A DNA stretch of 64,000 nucleotides from positions 2,603,001 to 2,667,000 of the forward strand of contig CP032507.1 of assembly GCA_008375315.1 (NCBI GenBank), written 5' to 3'. The notes below the pieces were generated by a model that saw nothing but the letters and a program-made list of their open reading frames with translations, was not told the DNA's origin and did not search any database. Numbering within the stretch: position 1 is the stretch's first letter; every line of letters begins with the position of its first letter. The DNA comes from Ectothiorhodospiraceae bacterium BW-2 (lineage in GTDB: Bacteria; Pseudomonadota; Gammaproteobacteria; Thiohalomonadales; Thiohalomonadaceae). The position numbers and the translations under genes were made by a program. Positions 47,915 through 56,468 of the stretch are shown here, in pieces.

Positions 47915-48826
47915 TTAGGTTGGGTAACTGATGAGGAGGCAGCACGAGGGTGGCTTCAATCGCAGCTACAGCTCACGCTAGAGCGGATCGATCTGCCGCT
48001 GTTGTGCCGACTCTATGCGGCTGTTAGTTGCGAGGATAGCGCGTCGTTGCACTACTGGAGCGATTCTCTGTTAGCGTGGCGTGACAGTGGTGAGCTGCGG
48101 CAGGAGGAGCGGCAGCGAGGCCGGGCGTTAATAACGCTATTAACCGATCTACAGCTCGACTATCTACCGGCATGGTACGATTCACTCAGTTCAAATCAGC
48201 TCGCACCGCTGGCGTTGGCCGCCGTTCGGTGGCAAATTCCGTTAGCTGCGCTAATGGGTGGCTATAGCTGGAGTTGGCTAGAGGGGCAGGTGGGGGCGGC
48301 GGTAAAGTTAGTGCCCTTAGGGCAGACGGCGGGACAGCGACTGCTGTTGCAGTTAGGAGCGGAGGTAGAGCCGATGGTGGCGGCTGCCCTAAGGATGCCC
48401 GATAGTGAGCTAGGAGCCTCACTACCGGCATTAGCTCACGCTAGTAGCCGCCATGAGACTCAATATTGCCGTCTCTATCGTTCGTAGAGCGATTAACGGG
48501 GTGGATTTATCAATTTTAGTCAATTAAAGAGAGGGTGTGGGTGTGGTTAAATCGAATCCGTTACGGGTAGGGGTAGGGGGGCCGGTCGGTTCCGGTAAGA
48601 CCGCGCTATTAGAGCGACTTTGTAAAGCGATGCGTGATCGCTACCGCATTGGTGTGGTGACTAATGATATCTACACCCAAGAGGATGCCAACATTTTAAC
48701 CCGCGCTAAGGCGCTTAGTAGTGATCGCATTATTGGCGTCGAGACCGGCGGTTGTCCCCATACCGCGATTCGGGAAGATGCGTCGATGAATTTAGCCGCC
48801 ATCGCTGAGCTGACTCGGCGTTTTGA

Positions 48827-50910
48827 CCCATCTTTCGATTTGCTAGATCGAATAGTGCAAAAAATCAAATAGTTGAGACGAATTCAATGGGTAGTATGGC
48901 ACTACATCTATGATTTTTCACGATGCAGAATGCAGAACGCGTGTTGACTGAGCCGAATTTAGATCAGCGTCATCTTTGTCGGATGGACCGAATAGTCGAG
49001 TCCCAGCGCATCCAGAACTGGACGTTGATGGGGTTCGATGCGGGTGGTTTTGCGCAGATGAATGGTGCGATTATCTTCACGCTTGACGGTGACACTCACC
49101 CGCTGACGATTGGCAAACAGCTGTCGCAGGGATGTCCAGCTCGCATGAATGTCGTGTGCTTTGAGTTGATGTCGCAGCGTATGCACGAGATGGTAACCGA
49201 GCAGGGTGATGAAGAGGTGGCCCTCGAGGCGATCGGCTGTATGGTGATAGACGGGGCGCATCCCCAGTTCGCTTTTCAGGCTGCGAAAGACCGCTTCGAG
49301 GTCGGTGAGCAGGATATAGGTCTGCCACAGCTTGGCAGCATCCCAATCGAGTAAATCGGTGCGCAGACAGTAGACGCCGGGATGGCTGGCCGCTGAGTCG
49401 GCGGCATCGTTGAGAGACCAGGTGATGGCCGTGGCTTTGCCCTCTTGTTCGCTGACGCTAATGGTATAGCGGGCGGCTGCACGGGAATACTTCTGTTTGA
49501 GCCGACCAATCCGCTCATGGATTTTCTCGCTGCTTTTGGTGCAACGGGGTTTAGATAGTCCCTCATTAAGGGCGGTTAACCCCGCTTCAAAGCGTTGCGC
49601 AATGCTATCCAGAATCGCCTGCTCTTTCAGTTCTCGCGCTTCGGAGTGGCAGTAGAGTTTGACTTCCCCCCGCTCGCCATCCTCAACCCGCTGCGCGCGT
49701 ACGCAATTGCCGGGGCTCTCTTTGATCAGCGTGGCCTGGGTCTCATCAAACTCTCGATGGGGTTGACGGCTCACGACAATATAGTGGTAACCGGCACCTT
49801 TCAGCCACTGTAGATTCTTCTCACTGGCAATGCCGGCATCCATAATAACAGTACTGTGTGGCGAGGCTTCCAGCTCAGTGAGCAGACCCTCCAGGGTGGA
49901 GGGTTCGCTGACATTACCGGCAAAGTGGCGTGAACAGCGCGGAAAGCCACTGCTATCGAGTACCAGACCGAGGGTAACGAGCGGGCAGTCACTGCGCCGC
50001 TCCTTGGAGCGCCCACGCTGTGCCAGTTCGGAGTCGGGCGCTCCTTCAAAGAAGGTATTGGTCAAGTCATAGAGGGCGATAGTCTCCTTCAGATCGAAAA
50101 GCGTCTGCTCCCGCTGCCAGAGATGGGCCTCCAGTGCCGCTTTGTGTTTCCAGAGCAGGTCGCTGGCTTGATAGAGGCGATCATGCCCCATGGCGTCAAA
50201 GTCATAACCGATGAGCTCGCCCAGTCCACTCTGCTGCTGGAGCCAGTGATAGGTGGCCCACTCGCTGGCAGGAGAAGCCATGCGCCCAACGATATTGCCA
50301 ATGGCTGCGGCCAGTTCATGACGGTTAAAGCCAAGCTCTTGCAGTTTATCAATCAGTTTCAGCTGTTGCAGCGCATGCAGAGCCAACTGTTCAATGCCAA
50401 CCTGACGAGGCCGGCTTAGCTCCAGAGAGTCCATATCGACCGATTGCCAGGTGTGCGGCGGTAACGGTTCGCCGTAACCGGTTTGCTGTAGTTTGTTGCT
50501 CAACTGCTGGGCGGTCTGCTCCAGGGCGGTTGGCAGTGCCAGGGTGAGAAAATCGCCCTGTGCGTTCAACAGTTGCTCAATGCGGGCGGTCAGAAGCGGC
50601 CATTGCGCCGACTCTACACTAAAGTGGCGACCCAAATTGAGCAGGGTCTGTTGCTTGACCTTGCCGGCCACACGGGTGGATTCCACCAGTCGATAGGTGA
50701 AGTAGGGCTCACCGGAGCCGTGGCTTTTAATCGTAGTGCGACGAATATACATACTGACAGTGTAGCTGCAAAATGGGGGATTGCAAGCCTATCCGTCACA
50801 TTATGGCACTACGATTTATTTTCAAAACTCAAGTAATTGATTTAATTAAAATAGCATATCGGGTTCCCGATATATTTTGGGGATTTTGGTCGGATTTGAC
50901 GAAAGATGGG
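48827..50910 (-). mobile_element. IS1634-family insertion sequence, copy 2 (in ureG)
   Basis: This has the same 2,084-bp length and the same ends as copy 1, inserted in reverse and flanked by TTGA on both sides. Different target duplications prove two separate insertions. The 912-bp segment between the copies (47915-48826) holds the 3' part of ureF and the 5' part of ureG. Confidence 0.95.
48959..50752 (-). CDS. IS1634-family transposase (copy 2)
   Basis: The 597-residue protein is identical in sequence to that of copy 1 over its whole length. The reading frame is intact, so both elements can supply transposase. Its gene converges toward that of copy 1. Confidence 0.93.
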   Translation of the reverse strand: MYIRRTTIKSHGSGEPYFTYRLVESTRVAGKVKQQTLLNLGRHFSVESAQWPLLTARIEQLLNAQGDFLTLALPTALEQTAQQLSNKLQQTGYGEPLPPHTWQSVDMDSLELSRPRQVGIEQLALHALQQLKLIDKLQELGFNRHELAAAIGNIVGRMASPASEWATYHWLQQQSGLGELIGYDFDAMGHDRLYQASDLLWKHKAALEAHLWQREQTLFDLKETIALYDLTNTFFEGAPDSELAQRGRSKERRSDCPLVTLGLVLDSSGFPRCSRHFAGNVSEPSTLEGLLTELEASPHSTVIMDAGIASEKNLQWLKGAGYHYIVVSRQPHREFDETQATLIKESPGNCVRAQRVEDGERGEVKLYCHSEARELKEQAILDSIAQRFEAGLTALNEGLSKPRCTKSSEKIHERIGRLKQKYSRAAARYTISVSEQEGKATAITWSLNDAADSAASHPGVYCLRTDLLDWDAAKLWQTYILLTDLEAVFRSLKSELGMRPVYHHTADRLEGHLFITLLGYHLVHTLRHQLKAHDIHASWTSLRQLFANRQRVSVTVKREDNRTIHLRKTTRIEPHQRPVLDALGLDYSVHPTKMTLI

Positions 50911-51260
50911 TTGAGTTGGATCTCATCTTTATCGAAAGCGGTGGCGATAATCTTGCGGCAACGTTTAGTCCTGAGCTAGCCGATCTCTCTATCTATGTGA
51001 TCGATGTGGCTGAGGGGGAGAAGATTCCTCGTAAGGGGGGGCCGGGAATTACCCGCTCTGATCTGCTGGTGATTAATAAAATTGATCTCGCCCCCTATGT
51101 CGGGGCCTCTCTGGAGGTGATGGAGCGCGATAGCCGTCAAATGCGTGGTGAGCGACCGTTTCTCTTTACCAATTTGAAACAGGGGCAGGGGGTCGAGGTG
51201 ATTGTGGCGTTTATTATTGAGCAGGGGATGTTGGCAGTTTAGAGAGGATGAGACGATGAA

Positions 51261-51284
51261 CAAGGCCGGTAGAGACCGGCCTTG
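51261..51284. terminator. Hairpin between convergent ureG and tolC-like genes
   Basis: CAAGGCCGGT-AGAG-ACCGGCCTTG is a perfect 10-bp hairpin in the 57-base gap between two convergent genes. It lacks a long T-run on either side, so it may be a weak bidirectional terminator. Confidence 0.5.
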
Positions 51285-51299
51285 TGGTGTGGTGTGGTG

Positions 51300-52958
51300 C
51301 TATCGGGTGGGTAGAGTTACCAGTTTTTGCAGATCGACCTGCTGGTTTTCGTCGGTCTGTTCAATGAGCGTACCGGTCTCAAAACGGACTTGGGCGATGG
51401 TTTTGGCTAGTTTCGTCATTGCCTCAAGGTAATCGACCTCACTATCGACCCAGTCGCGTTCGGTCTCGAATTGACGGTAGGCGGTATCGATGGTTTGACT
51501 CTTGTCGGCACGGGCAGCATCGACCGATTTTTTATAGGCAGCGGCTGAGTCGGCGGCAGACTCTACCTCTTTAATGTTAGAGAGTACCTGATCGGCCAAC
51601 GATTTGGTGCTAACGCCCGCCTCGTTCATAATCTGCTTCAGATCCATCTCCTTTTTCATCTTATTTAGGGTGGCCTGAATCGCGCGGCCACGACCGGCGC
51701 TGTTATCGAGCTTCATATTGAACTGTAGTCCAACGGTATAGCCAAGATCGCCACTAGGGCTACCGAGGGTATCTAGGTAGCCTCCAGGCCCCTCTGCGCC
51801 AAATTCGACCATCTGCTGGTGGCCGGCTAGAATAAGATTGACTTCAGGGTAGTTGAAGTTCATAAACCAGTCGAGCATTTCAGCAGCACCCTTCTGCTCC
51901 AGCTTTTTGGCTTTAATATCCATGCGGTTATTAACCGCTAGCTCGTTCCAGTTAGAGGAGTCGAAGTTGCTGTTAACACGAGCCGGTTGGGGCATGGCGT
52001 CGTTAGCATCACCTAGTTCGATCGCTTTTTCAATCGAGATACCTAAACTCTTAGCGAGCGCCGAGCGGCTCTCGTTGAGGGCCGTTTCGGCGCTGTTGAG
52101 CTCTCGTAGCTTAGACTGTACAAAGCCTTCGATGCGATCAAGTTGCGCGGCGTATTGCGCTCTTACGGCGCTAGGATCCTCCATCCGGTCAATGACGGCG
52201 TTAATCTGATCCATCCAGCGCTGACTGCGCTCTAGTGACTCTTGGCGCAGAGCGAAGATATCGGCTGCGGCACGGTTATCCCAGTAGGCATCGATCGCCT
52301 TTTTGAGGATGTTGGCAATTTCGTGCTGGAGCTCGGTCTCTGCCGCTTCAAACAGGTAGTATTTATTCTGGTAGTCGCCGATCGCTTCGGCTAGATCACC
52401 TCGCCCCCAGAGTGGGAAGCGGGTTACCAGTTTGACCACGCCGTAGCTCATCGGAAAGTAGTCATCGACGCTCTTATCGAGACCGCCATTATTTAAGGCA
52501 TCAACGGCTGGGCTGGCACTGATTTTGTCACGCTCAGAGTCGCGCTGGCTCAAGTCGAAGCCGACCTCGGTATAGATGCCGTTTAGGTAGATCTTTTTCA
52601 GACTCAGTTTGAATTTACCTTCGGTGGTCTCATCGGGGAGAAAGTTGGTTTTAGGGGCATCGGTATTCAACGAGGCGAGGCTTAAGGCTTCAAACTCATC
52701 GGGATACTCAAAGCCGCCAAGGCTGTTAATGGTATATTCAGCCTCAATTTTGGTGTCAAAATATTTATGGGCGGTTCGCTCATCAGCCTCTTTGAGTTTA
52801 GAGTTAATGCGGGCGTTGATTATTCCGGGAGAATTTTTCAGAGCTAGCTCAGTAGCCTCTTTTAGCGACATAGCGTGAGATTGAGTCGAAAAGAGGGCTG
52901 GAGCTGCCAGCATAAGCGCTAGAGTGGTAGATTTGAGTCGAAAACATGCTTGGTTCAT
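51300..52958 (-). CDS. TolC-family outer-membrane protein
   Basis: This 552-residue protein has a signal peptide (to STQSHA) and an opening MSLKEATELALKNSPGIINARI, typical of TolC-family channel proteins. Long helical segments follow (for example LRELNSAETALNESRSALAKSLG and YKKSVDAARADKSQTIDTAYRQFETERDWVDSEVDYLEA) in two repeats. TolC proteins are outer-membrane exit ducts for type I secretion and efflux pumps. A separate ABC exporter lies upstream on the same strand, but no periplasmic adaptor gene is seen. Confidence 0.8.
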   Translation of the reverse strand: MNQACFRLKSTTLALMLAAPALFSTQSHAMSLKEATELALKNSPGIINARINSKLKEADERTAHKYFDTKIEAEYTINSLGGFEYPDEFEALSLASLNTDAPKTNFLPDETTEGKFKLSLKKIYLNGIYTEVGFDLSQRDSERDKISASPAVDALNNGGLDKSVDDYFPMSYGVVKLVTRFPLWGRGDLAEAIGDYQNKYYLFEAAETELQHEIANILKKAIDAYWDNRAAADIFALRQESLERSQRWMDQINAVIDRMEDPSAVRAQYAAQLDRIEGFVQSKLRELNSAETALNESRSALAKSLGISIEKAIELGDANDAMPQPARVNSNFDSSNWNELAVNNRMDIKAKKLEQKGAAEMLDWFMNFNYPEVNLILAGHQQMVEFGAEGPGGYLDTLGSPSGDLGYTVGLQFNMKLDNSAGRGRAIQATLNKMKKEMDLKQIMNEAGVSTKSLADQVLSNIKEVESAADSAAAYKKSVDAARADKSQTIDTAYRQFETERDWVDSEVDYLEAMTKLAKTIAQVRFETGTLIEQTDENQQVDLQKLVTLPTR

Positions 52959-53065
52959 AAGTGTGTCTCATCAGTTAATTGAAAATCTGCCCGGGTTGGT
53001 ACAACAGCGCGTGACCGCCCGAATTCTTCATAGAAAGCTGCCAGTGGCCATATCTGCCCCACAGG

Positions 53066-53821
53066 TTAACTAAAGTTCTCTGTGGCGTCAATCGGCACTA
53101 GCTTCTCGTGTAGAGAAGCCGTTAGCCAAGGGAGCTGTTCAAACAGCGAGAAGTGGCCGCCACTAATCGGCAGCAGCGTTAGTGGCAGGGTGCTAACGCT
53201 GCGCCAAGCGGCCATCCCTTCAGGATGGAGTTCGTTATCCTCAATGCCATAAATGACGCTAATGGGCACGGTCAGCGCCGGGGCATCGGTGACTGGAGTA
53301 TAGTTCTCTAACGCCGCCACATCGGCACGAACAATCGGTTCGACATACTCCATTAGCTCCCGATGCTGTTTTAACTCTGGCGGAATGCCGCCGAGAGAGT
53401 CGATATAGGCCCAAAATTCGGGCGTGGGGAGGGTATGTTTGGGACGATAGTCGCTCTCGTTTCGTAGCTGTTCGCCCCGAACTGAGGGGGCACCGCGACC
53501 GCTACAGAAGAGGTGGCACGGCTGTGGAGTGGCGGGAGTCTGGGCTAGATGACGGGCGAGCAGCACCGCTAACAGCGAGCCCATACTGTGACCGAAGAGG
53601 GCATAGGGCTGCCCCGGCGTTAGCTGGGGTCGTAGCTGTGAGAAGAGATCCTCGACTAGCCGATCGATATCGTGCAGCAGCGGCTCTTTTGCCCGCTTGC
53701 CGCGCCCAGGTAGCTCTAGCGTCTGTAGGGTAATCGGGGAGTGGGCTAGCGCCTGCTGTAGTGGGCGATAGACTAGCGAGTGGCCACCGGCATAGGGGAG
53801 GGCGTAGAGATGGATGCTCAT
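53066..53821 (-). CDS. Type II thioesterase (GrsT/RifR-like)
   Basis: This 251-residue alpha/beta hydrolase has the nucleophile elbow GHSMGS, the opening LYALPYAGGHSLVYRPL and ELPGRGKRAKEP. The catalytic Asp is in VIYGIEDNELHPEG and the His in ISGGHFSLFEQ. Type II thioesterases free stalled or misloaded acyl groups from non-ribosomal peptide or polyketide synthetases. The gene starts two bases after the ABC exporter gene ends, so they form one operon. No synthetase gene is present in the window. Confidence 0.88.
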   Translation of the reverse strand: MSIHLYALPYAGGHSLVYRPLQQALAHSPITLQTLELPGRGKRAKEPLLHDIDRLVEDLFSQLRPQLTPGQPYALFGHSMGSLLAVLLARHLAQTPATPQPCHLFCSGRGAPSVRGEQLRNESDYRPKHTLPTPEFWAYIDSLGGIPPELKQHRELMEYVEPIVRADVAALENYTPVTDAPALTVPISVIYGIEDNELHPEGMAAWRSVSTLPLTLLPISGGHFSLFEQLPWLTASLHEKLVPIDATENFS

Positions 53822-53823
53822 CG

Positions 53824-55482
53824 TTAGGCGCGTGAGGAGGCAAACTCAGAGGGATCGAGCTCAACTAGCCGCCCAAAATCCATCTTCAACACTCTATCGG
53901 CACAGTGGAAGTAGCGATCATCATGGGTAACGGCGATAACCAGTCGCCCCTCCTGCTTTAGCTCGGGTAGAATCTTCTCGTAGAAGTTTTTACGAAACTC
54001 AGGATCTTGATCTGCTGCTAGCTCATCGAAGATGCAGATAGGTTTCTGCTCCAAAACGGCGATAATGAACGCTAGGCGCTTTTTTTGCCCGGTAGAGAGA
54101 TCTCGATTTGTAAAGCGGCCATCGATAAATTGGGTTTTGTGATCTAACTTCATCTCTTTTAGGAGTCGGTTTAGCCGCTGGATATCGATATGCTCTAGGC
54201 CATAGAGCCGATCAAATAGATAGAAGTCGGTAAAGACGATAGAGAAGAGTTCACGATAGGCCGGGTAGTTGAGGTGGTCAATGCGCGTCTCATCGACCCG
54301 AATATGGCCTCGATCGGGGTAGTAGAGACCGCAGAGGAGCTTTAGCAGGGTCGATTTACCGCTGCCGTTCCCGCCGACAATAAAGATCATCTCGCCGGCA
54401 CGAGCGCTAAAGTTAAATGGCCCAGCCTCAAACAGCGTCTGTCCTTGGGAGTTGGTGTAGTGGAAATAGAGATCATCGAGCGTTAGGTTGTTCATATAGC
54501 TCATGGCCGGGGCTTGGAGTGACTCCTCACTCTCCCTCCGCTCAGCCATGGAGCTATCTAGCTCCTGCTCCAGATGGTATAGCCCCTCAATGGTGACATT
54601 GACCTTAGCTAGCAGCGGCAGCGAATTGACCAGACCATTAATCGGTCCCATGATGAACAGGATGGTTGCACTGACCTTAAAGACGATATCGGCTTGGGTG
54701 TGGTCAAATACCGGCACAATAAAGACCAAGACGAGTAGCAGGGTGTAGAACGATATTTGTGAAAACATCATATCGACAATAAGACGCAGGTTAGCATCGA
54801 CCTTAATCGCCTTATATTCGTCTGAGGTGCGGGTGATATGTTGAAATAGCCCATCACTCTTAGCGCGGTTGATCTTTATCTCTTTAAAACCGTTGAGTGT
54901 CGTAGTGATGGCGGAGAAGACTTCGCTCTCTTTTCTATACGACTCCTCTAGTTTAGCGCGAATCTTTTTATGGTGCTCTTTGTAGATGAAGAGCGCTACT
55001 ATAATAAATACCACGCAAATCAGAAAGCTGAGCAGTGATAGAAAACCGAGGTAGATAGAGACTGAGACTAGCAGAATAATCGACTGTGATCCGGAGACGA
55101 GCACGGTAGCGGCGAACGAGATGGCATTACTCTCTTCGGTAATAGGGCGGTAGAGCTCAGTGGGGTTGTGGGATTCGATAAAACGCAGTTCGGCGTGGCG
55201 CAGCTTGTTGACCAGTCGCAGGCGCACATTACGAATTAGCTCTTCGACCGCAATGGTGGTTTCGGTTAGAGCGTAGCGCTGGGCGTAGATAAACAGAATT
55301 AGTGCGGCGAGATAGATAATGAAGAAGCGTACCTCTAACGCTTGGTTAGATATCTGGGCGGCAGCGATATTAATAATACTAAGCAAAATGGCGTTGGAGA
55401 TGCCGGAGACCGAAGCCATAAACCAAATTTTGCCCTTAGGGGCGTTAGACTCTTGGTTATAAAATTGAAAGAGCTGTTTCAT
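53824..55482 (-). CDS. Cyclic-peptide-type ABC exporter (SyrD/PvdE-like)
   Basis: This 552-residue half-transporter has about six membrane helices in the first 290 residues. The C-terminal ATPase has Walker A IVGGNGSGKSTLLKLLCG, signature DLSTGQKKRLAFI, Walker B PICIFDELAADQDPEFR and switch His AVTHDD. The overall form is that of the cyclic peptide export family that includes PvdE and SyrD. It lacks a peptidase domain. Linked to a type II thioesterase, it likely exports a peptide or siderophore-like product. Confidence 0.87.
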   Translation of the reverse strand: MKQLFQFYNQESNAPKGKIWFMASVSGISNAILLSIINIAAAQISNQALEVRFFIIYLAALILFIYAQRYALTETTIAVEELIRNVRLRLVNKLRHAELRFIESHNPTELYRPITEESNAISFAATVLVSGSQSIILLVSVSIYLGFLSLLSFLICVVFIIVALFIYKEHHKKIRAKLEESYRKESEVFSAITTTLNGFKEIKINRAKSDGLFQHITRTSDEYKAIKVDANLRLIVDMMFSQISFYTLLLVLVFIVPVFDHTQADIVFKVSATILFIMGPINGLVNSLPLLAKVNVTIEGLYHLEQELDSSMAERRESEESLQAPAMSYMNNLTLDDLYFHYTNSQGQTLFEAGPFNFSARAGEMIFIVGGNGSGKSTLLKLLCGLYYPDRGHIRVDETRIDHLNYPAYRELFSIVFTDFYLFDRLYGLEHIDIQRLNRLLKEMKLDHKTQFIDGRFTNRDLSTGQKKRLAFIIAVLEQKPICIFDELAADQDPEFRKNFYEKILPELKQEGRLVIAVTHDDRYFHCADRVLKMDFGRLVELDPSEFASSRA

Positions 55483-55553
55483 AAGAGAGATTAGTGGATC
55501 TTACGATGACTCGGGTGGTAAAAGGGTAACAAGTGAAAGGGAGAAAAAGACTG

Positions 55554-55584
55554 AAAAAACCCCACTCTTATTTAGAGTGGGGTT
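55554..55584 (-). terminator. Terminator of the DUF697 gene
   Basis: On the minus strand AACCCCACTC and GAGTGGGGTT form a 10-bp stem with a 7-base loop followed by T6. It sits just after the stop at 55595 and separates that gene from the downstream ABC exporter. Confidence 0.88.
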
Positions 55585-55594
55585 GATCAAAAGG

Positions 55595-56149
55595 CTACTT
55601 CTTAACGGTAGAGTTAGAGGTTGCGGTTGCGGTTGCGTTAGTGGCATTGCTACCCTTGAGCTCCGCAGCGACATCTTTGCCCTTTTCAAACTCTTGGGCA
55701 AAGTGATCGCGAACGGCTTCGGGATCAAAGGTCAGGAAGGTACCACCAGACTCAAAGTGTTGGATAAAGACTTTACCGACAGCGTAAGTCGCTGCTGCAC
55801 TCAGAGTCATTAGGCTCAAAGTGCCTGCTGCTTGGCCGACTAACGGTACCACTTTAACGAAGCTAGCCACCGTGGAGGTAGTTGCTAGCGGCAGGATGCT
55901 TCCCATCAGGCTAGCGACAGCCTCTTTGCCCAGATGCTTGGAGAACTTAACTTCATATTCGTTGCTCAGGCTATGCAACATCTTTAGCTGTACCGAGGTA
56001 ATCAGCGCCAGATCGAGCCCGGGTACCGGTATCAGTGCGGGAGCCATCGCTGCCATGGTGTAGTTACGCACAATTTTGTCAGCTGCTGCCGAACGCTCTT
56101 CAGCGGTTTTCGGCATCTCATCAACATTCGTTAATACTGCTTCACTCAT
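55595..56149 (-). CDS. DUF697-like membrane-associated protein
   Basis: This 184-residue protein, from the ATG complement at 56147-56149, has KIVRNYTMAAMAPALIPVPGLDLALITSVQLKMLHSLSNEYEVKFS and two hydrophobic segments (ASLMGSILPLATTSTVASFVKVVPLVG, TLSLMTLSAAATYAVGKVFI), as in DUF697 (YcjF-like) proteins of unknown function. The tail KGSNATNATATATSNSTVKK is low-complexity and is encoded partly by a GGTTGC-type hexamer repeat near 55617-55637. TAAT-rich DNA precedes the start. An upstream frame start at 56239 has no family support. Confidence 0.8.
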   Translation of the reverse strand: MSEAVLTNVDEMPKTAEERSAAADKIVRNYTMAAMAPALIPVPGLDLALITSVQLKMLHSLSNEYEVKFSKHLGKEAVASLMGSILPLATTSTVASFVKVVPLVGQAAGTLSLMTLSAAATYAVGKVFIQHFESGGTFLTFDPEAVRDHFAQEFEKGKDVAAELKGSNATNATATATSNSTVKK

Positions 56150-56294
56150 AATTTTCCATCCTAATGTCACAAATTTACCAAAACTGAGACCCTGCGCTAG
56201 TGGCAGAATCAAGCCGATCATAGCACCCCTGCGCCACAATTAGTACTCTATTTTTTACTCGTAGCGGCTAGAGGGGCAAAATTTATGGCAACCG

Positions 56295-56468
56295 CTAGTG
56301 TGCCGGCGTTTGGGGCGCCGAGACTAGCATTAGCAGCAGGCCGATAATGGGGGTTAGCAGAATAGAGCCGAAAAAGTAGCCCCAAAATCCCATCCGCCGC
56401 TTGCGGCCGAGAAAGGCGACTATTAGCGAGAGGATTAGATAGAGGGCGATTAACATTAATAGAGGCAT
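56295..56468 (-). CDS. 57-residue membrane protein
   Basis: A short frame starts at the ATG complement of 56466-56468, overlapping the stop of the upstream binding-protein gene (TAATG on the minus strand). It encodes MPLLMLIALYLILSLIVAF, then GRKRRMGFWGYFFGS, then ILLTPIIGLLLMLVSAPQTPAH: two membrane helices around a basic loop. The coupling with the upstream gene and the well-formed membrane topology support a real gene. The family is unknown. A longer minus-strand frame over the same DNA (56248-56610) looks non-coding. Confidence 0.7.
   Translation of the reverse strand: MPLLMLIALYLILSLIVAFLGRKRRMGFWGYFFGSILLTPIIGLLLMLVSAPQTPAH

Larger units (their letters stand above)
45704..48487 (+). 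pseudogene. ureF: Urease accessory protein UreF, interrupted by IS1634-family element
   Basis: UreF is a GTPase-regulating partner in urease activation. The 5' part (45704-45830) encodes [43 protein letters not shown] 2,084-bp IS follows with the 4-bp duplication TTAG (45827-45830 and 47915-47918). The 3' part (from 47919) continues GWVTDEEAARGWLQSQLQLTLERIDLPLL to RHETQYCRLYRS. Joining them without the IS and one TTAG gives AVELGWVTDEEA in frame and 231 residues, normal for UreF. There is no other lesion. Confidence 0.95.
48537..51242 (+). pseudogene. ureG: Urease accessory GTPase UreG, interrupted by IS1634-family element
   Basis: UreG uses GTP hydrolysis to drive nickel insertion. The 5' part has the P-loop [18 protein letters not shown] and [35 protein letters not shown] second IS of 2,084 bp interrupts the gene after RRF with the 4-bp duplication TTGA (48823-48826 and 50911-50914). 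The 3' part continues [63 protein letters not shown]. Excision with one TTGA restores [17 protein letters not shown] and 205 residues, the usual length. The start is a GTG. Confidence 0.95.

Noticed and set aside
47915-48826. Inversion of the segment between the IS copies has already happened
   Set aside because: TTAG flanks copy 1 on both sides and TTGA flanks copy 2 on both sides. An inversion would have mixed them and broken both gene joins.
47873-48868. Shared peptide [14 protein letters not shown] at the start of the ureF and ureG fragments in opposite directions
   Set aside because: It is encoded by the right end of the IS element in both places, not a shared protein domain.
45831-50910. 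Composite transposon carrying ureF/ureG parts between two IS copies
   Set aside because: Each IS has its own matching 4-bp duplication and the genes continue on both sides, so they are two single insertions.
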